From NCBI GenBank assembly GCA_001800005.1, contig MGUL01000107.1, positions 1 through 13,689 of the forward strand: a DNA stretch of 13,689 bases, given 5' to 3'. Of this stretch, positions 11,379 to 13,689 are shown piece after piece; the first letter of the stretch is position 1; the number at the start of each line of letters is the position of its first letter. The stretch comes from Elusimicrobia bacterium RBG_16_66_12 (GTDB taxonomy: Bacteria > Elusimicrobiota > Elusimicrobia > UBA1565 > UBA9628). The notes under the pieces were generated by a model. That model was not told where the DNA came from, searched no databases, and worked only from the letters and a program-made list of their open reading frames with translations. Both the position numbers and the translations under genes were made by a program.

Positions 11379-11924
11379 ATGAACCGCCAACCGTCATCCC
11401 TCTGCATGCTGGTCGTCGCGGCGATGGTCGCCGCCTGCGCGACCCCCAACGCCTCTAAAAAGAGCGGCCTCAAAAAAGGCGGCAAGAGCGGCGCGGCGGG
11501 CGCCTCCGAAGCCGCGCCCGCCGCGCCCCCGACCGATGTCACCGAGGCATCCCTGCGCGCCGGCGGCTTCTCGGCGCGCGCGGACCTCAAGCTCGTGCCG
11601 TTCGATTACGACAGCGCCAAGCTCTCCGACGAGGCCCTCGCCGTGCTCAAGGCGAACGCCGAGGCCCTCAAGGCCGACGCGGCCTTCGACGTGATGGTCA
11701 CGGGGCACTGCGACGAGCGCGGGACCGTCGCCTACAACCTGGCCCTCGGCCAGAAGCGGGCCAAGGAGGTCCGCGACTACTACATCCGCATGGGCGTCGA
11801 CGGCGCGCGAATGGCCACCATCTCGTTCGGCAAGGAACAGCAGGTCTGCTCCGAGAGCACCGAGGAGTGCTGGTCGCGCAACCGACGCGCCGAGACGCTC
11901 TCCCGAGCCAAGAAGAAGAAGTGA
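11379..11924 (+). CDS. pal: Peptidoglycan-associated lipoprotein Pal
   Basis: Pal is an outer-membrane lipoprotein that grips peptidoglycan and is recruited by the Tol system to the division site. I start it at ATG 11379 because this gives a proper lipoprotein signal, MNRQPSSLCMLVVAAMVAAC, with lipobox VAAC and C20 as the lipidated residue. The open frame continues upstream to 11343, but that extension would spoil the signal. After a Lys/Gly/Ala linker (21-60), the OmpA-like domain has LKLVPFDYDSAKL, VTGHCDERGTVAYNLALGQKRA (the peptidoglycan-binding D and R) and the closing SRNRRAE. The usual GHTDERG is GHCDERG here, with further cysteines in QVCSESTEECW, which may form a disulfide. It is 181 residues, of normal length. 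Its TGA overlaps the GTG of the next gene. Confidence 0.95.
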   Translation: MNRQPSSLCMLVVAAMVAACATPNASKKSGLKKGGKSGAAGASEAAPAAPPTDVTEASLRAGGFSARADLKLVPFDYDSAKLSDEALAVLKANAEALKADAAFDVMVTGHCDERGTVAYNLALGQKRAKEVRDYYIRMGVDGARMATISFGKEQQVCSESTEECWSRNRRAETLSRAKKKK

Positions 11925-12688
11925 ACCGCGTCCTGCCCGCCGTCCTCGCGCTCGGGCTTTGCGCCTGCGTGGCGACGCAGAAGGACGTGTTGGACCTCTC
12001 CCAGCAGTCCGAGGACCTTAAGACCCAGGTGTCGGACCTCAAGAATACGGTCGGCTCCATGCAGGCCAACCAGGCCGACCTCTCCGTCCAGATCAAGCAG
12101 CTGCGCGAGGACCTGACCGCCTACACCGAGACCGTGAAGGCGCAGATGGGCGACATGGGCAAGCTCTCCTCGAAGCTCGACGAGCTGGGCGCGCAGATCT
12201 CCGGCAAGGTGACCCAGCTCGGCACGACCCTGGCCGCGGCCCAGCAGAAGGGCCTCGAGGACCAGAAAGCCGCGCTGGAAGCCTCGAAGCTTCAGACCTC
12301 CGCCACCGAGATCTTCGTCACCTCCGAGAAGCGCCTCCAGTCCAAGGATTTCGCGCAGGCGGCCGCCGGCTTCGAGGACTATCTCAAGCGCTGGCCCAAT
12401 GGAGAGCTCATCGACGTCGCGACCTACGACCTGGGCCTGGCTCACTTCGGCCTCAAGCGCTGGGAGAAGGCCGGGCGGCAGTTCGCGACGGTGCTCGACA
12501 AGTACCCGAAGAGCGGCCAGACGCCGGGCGCGCGGCTGCGCTACGCTTTGTGCCTTGTCAATCTCAAGAAGAACCTCGCGGAAGCCCGCGCCTATCTCGA
12601 GTCGGTCGAGGCCGATTTCCCGAAGAGCCCGGAAGCCAAGGAAGCCAAGGTCGCTCTCAAGGGCCTCGCGGTCAAGCCCGCTCGCTGA
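11921..12688 (+). CDS. CpoB/YbgF-like lipoprotein with coiled coil and TPRs
   Basis: A 255-residue protein. I use the GTG at 11921, overlapping the pal stop (GTGA), because it starts a short lipoprotein signal MNRVLPAVLALGLCAC with C16 in the lipobox LCAC. A GAAGAAGAAG stretch upstream serves as ribosome site. Residues about 22-125 form a long coiled coil with heptads rich in Leu, Gln, Lys and Glu (DLKTQVSDLKNTVGSMQANQ). Residues about 130-250 are TPR-like helices (FAQAAAGFEDYLKRWPNGEL, WEKAGRQFATVLDKYPKSG), as in Tol-Pal system protein CpoB/YbgF, which coordinates peptidoglycan synthesis with Tol. E. coli CpoB is periplasmic, not a lipoprotein, so this version may sit in a membrane. It overlaps tolB by one base. 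Confidence 0.88.
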   Translation: MNRVLPAVLALGLCACVATQKDVLDLSQQSEDLKTQVSDLKNTVGSMQANQADLSVQIKQLREDLTAYTETVKAQMGDMGKLSSKLDELGAQISGKVTQLGTTLAAAQQKGLEDQKAALEASKLQTSATEIFVTSEKRLQSKDFAQAAAGFEDYLKRWPNGELIDVATYDLGLAHFGLKRWEKAGRQFATVLDKYPKSGQTPGARLRYALCLVNLKKNLAEARAYLESVEADFPKSPEAKEAKVALKGLAVKPAR

Positions 12689-13689
12689 TGGCGGCCGCCG
12701 CCTTCCTGGCCGTGTTCCTGGCGCTGCCCGCCGCCGCGCAGACGGAAGTGCGTCTGGACGTGGGCGGAGGCGCCGCCGCGGCCCCGCCGGCGCTGGCGCT
12801 TCCCGCCTTCGAGGCGGCGGACCCCCGCCGCGGCCCCGACGCCCTGCTGGCCAGGAGCCTGCGCGAGATCGTCCGCTCCGACCTGATGCTGTCGCGGCGC
12901 TTCGAGGTCAAGGACGAGCTTCCGGGCGGCGCCGCCGCGGGCGCGACCTGGCGCCTGACGGCGCAGGCGGGCCAGGCGGGCGACAAGATCTCGGCGCAGG
13001 TCAAGCTCGCGAACGCCGAGGGCGGTCGCGATGTCGTTTTCGAGCGCTTCTACCGTCAAGAGGCCGCGTGGCTGCGCGCGCTCGCGCACCGGATCGCCGA
13101 TGACGTGGTCAAGGCCGCCACGGGCCGGGACGGCATCGCGCGCACGCGCCTGGCCTTCGTCAACAACGCGACGGGCCGCAAGGAAGTCTACCTGATGGAC
13201 TACGACGGAGAAGGCGTCAAGCGCCTCACCGACGACCGCTCCATCAACCTGCTGCCCCGCTTCTCCTCCGACGGGCGCCGCGTCGCCTACACCAGCTACA
13301 AGGACGGCAACCCCGACCTATTCCTGCTGGACCTGGAGACCGGGCGGGCGTCGGCGCTCTCGGACGAACAAGGGCTCAACATCGCCGGGGGATTCTCCCA
13401 TGACGGGTCCAAGCTGTTGATGACCCTCTCGCGCGGGAAAAGCCCCAACCTCTACATAAAGGACCTCGCGACGGGCACGCTGGAGCGTCTGACCGCGCAT
13501 TTCGGCGCGGACAGCACGCCGACCTTCTCGCCCGACGCGCGGCAGGCCGCCTTCGTCTCCGACCGCTCGGGCAACCCCCAGATCTACGTGCTGGACCTGG
13601 CGACCAAGCAGACGCGGCGCCTCTCGAACATGAACTGGTGCGACGCCCCCGCCTGGTCGCCGACCGGCGAGTGGATCGCCTTCGCCGGC
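12688..13689 (+). CDS. tolB: Tol-Pal system protein TolB, 3' partial
   Basis: The frame starts at ATG 12688 (TGATG overlap with the upstream stop) and runs off the window, giving the first 334 residues of a protein that usually has about 430. The signal peptide MAAAAFLAVFLALPAAA is hydrophobic with an AAA-Q cleavage site but has no basic residue at its start, which is unusual. The TolB N-terminal domain (about 35-150) has the expected SLREIVRSDLMLSRRFEV and ALAHRIADDVVKAATGRDGI. After it come beta-propeller repeats of the TolB/PD40 type: EVYLMDYDGEGVKRLTDD, PRFSSDGRRVAYTSYKDG, IYVLDLATKQTRRLS, PAWSPTGEWIAF. TolB is periplasmic and binds Pal through this propeller. The order pal, cpoB-like, tolB is the reverse of E. 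coli. Confidence 0.95.
   Translation, partial: MAAAAFLAVFLALPAAAQTEVRLDVGGGAAAAPPALALPAFEAADPRRGPDALLARSLREIVRSDLMLSRRFEVKDELPGGAAAGATWRLTAQAGQAGDKISAQVKLANAEGGRDVVFERFYRQEAAWLRALAHRIADDVVKAATGRDGIARTRLAFVNNATGRKEVYLMDYDGEGVKRLTDDRSINLLPRFSSDGRRVAYTSYKDGNPDLFLLDLETGRASALSDEQGLNIAGGFSHDGSKLLMTLSRGKSPNLYIKDLATGTLERLTAHFGADSTPTFSPDARQAAFVSDRSGNPQIYVLDLATKQTRRLSNMNWCDAPAWSPTGEWIAFAG

Noticed and set aside
1..13689. CRISPR array, complete insertion sequence or rRNA
   Set aside because: I found no regularly spaced repeats, no full transposase with terminal inverted repeats, and no rRNA-like sequence.

Overview
The window comes from a GC-rich, Gram-negative-type (diderm) bacterium. It carries a Tol-Pal outer-membrane cluster, lipoproteins with classic lipoboxes, and tRNA genes that encode their own CCA ends. 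The mix of an STI1-like DP-repeat tail, a GT-C/TPR membrane protein and a short phosphoglycerate mutase reminds me of Elusimicrobiota, but this is an impression and not a computed placement.

Layout. Positions 1-1640 are chromosomal: the end of a protein with DP repeats, a tRNA-Ser(CGA), a small SEC-C zinc-motif protein read in the same direction, and a convergent SRPBCC/START-like gene. Positions 1661-6072 look like a small integrated element of about 4.4 kb in a tRNA-Gly(GCC) gene. The intact tRNA is at 6030-6103. A 43-bp copy of its 3' half, with one mismatch, lies at 1661-1703. A tyrosine recombinase lies between them. The element's main cassette is three genes on the minus strand: a YhcG/DUF1016 PD-(D/E)XK nuclease, the integrase, and an AAA-DUF4143 ATPase with a second PD-(D/E)XK-like region. 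Its left arm (1704-2507) holds gene debris: a TonB C-terminus, a transposase C-terminus, and the N-terminus of a secreted protein that still has a promoter.

Positions 6104-8575 (minus) hold a GAF-HD-GYP c-di-GMP phosphodiesterase overlapping a GlcF/LutA-type iron-sulfur protein. Reading divergently from 8626 are a single-domain response regulator, 2,3-BPG-dependent phosphoglycerate mutase, a GT-C/TMTC-like membrane protein with TPRs, then Pal, a CpoB/YbgF-like lipoprotein and TolB (cut by the window end). Pal, CpoB-like protein and TolB act together in outer-membrane constriction and envelope integrity.

Three signals stand out. First, the mini-element has an unusual nuclease-integrase-ATPase cassette. 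Second, there are two precise palindromic control sites inside it: one in a near-perfect promoter spacer before the ATPase, and one covering the Shine-Dalgarno and start codon of the integrase. Third, several genes have a -10 box placed 6-7 nt before the start codon, suggesting frequent leaderless transcripts.
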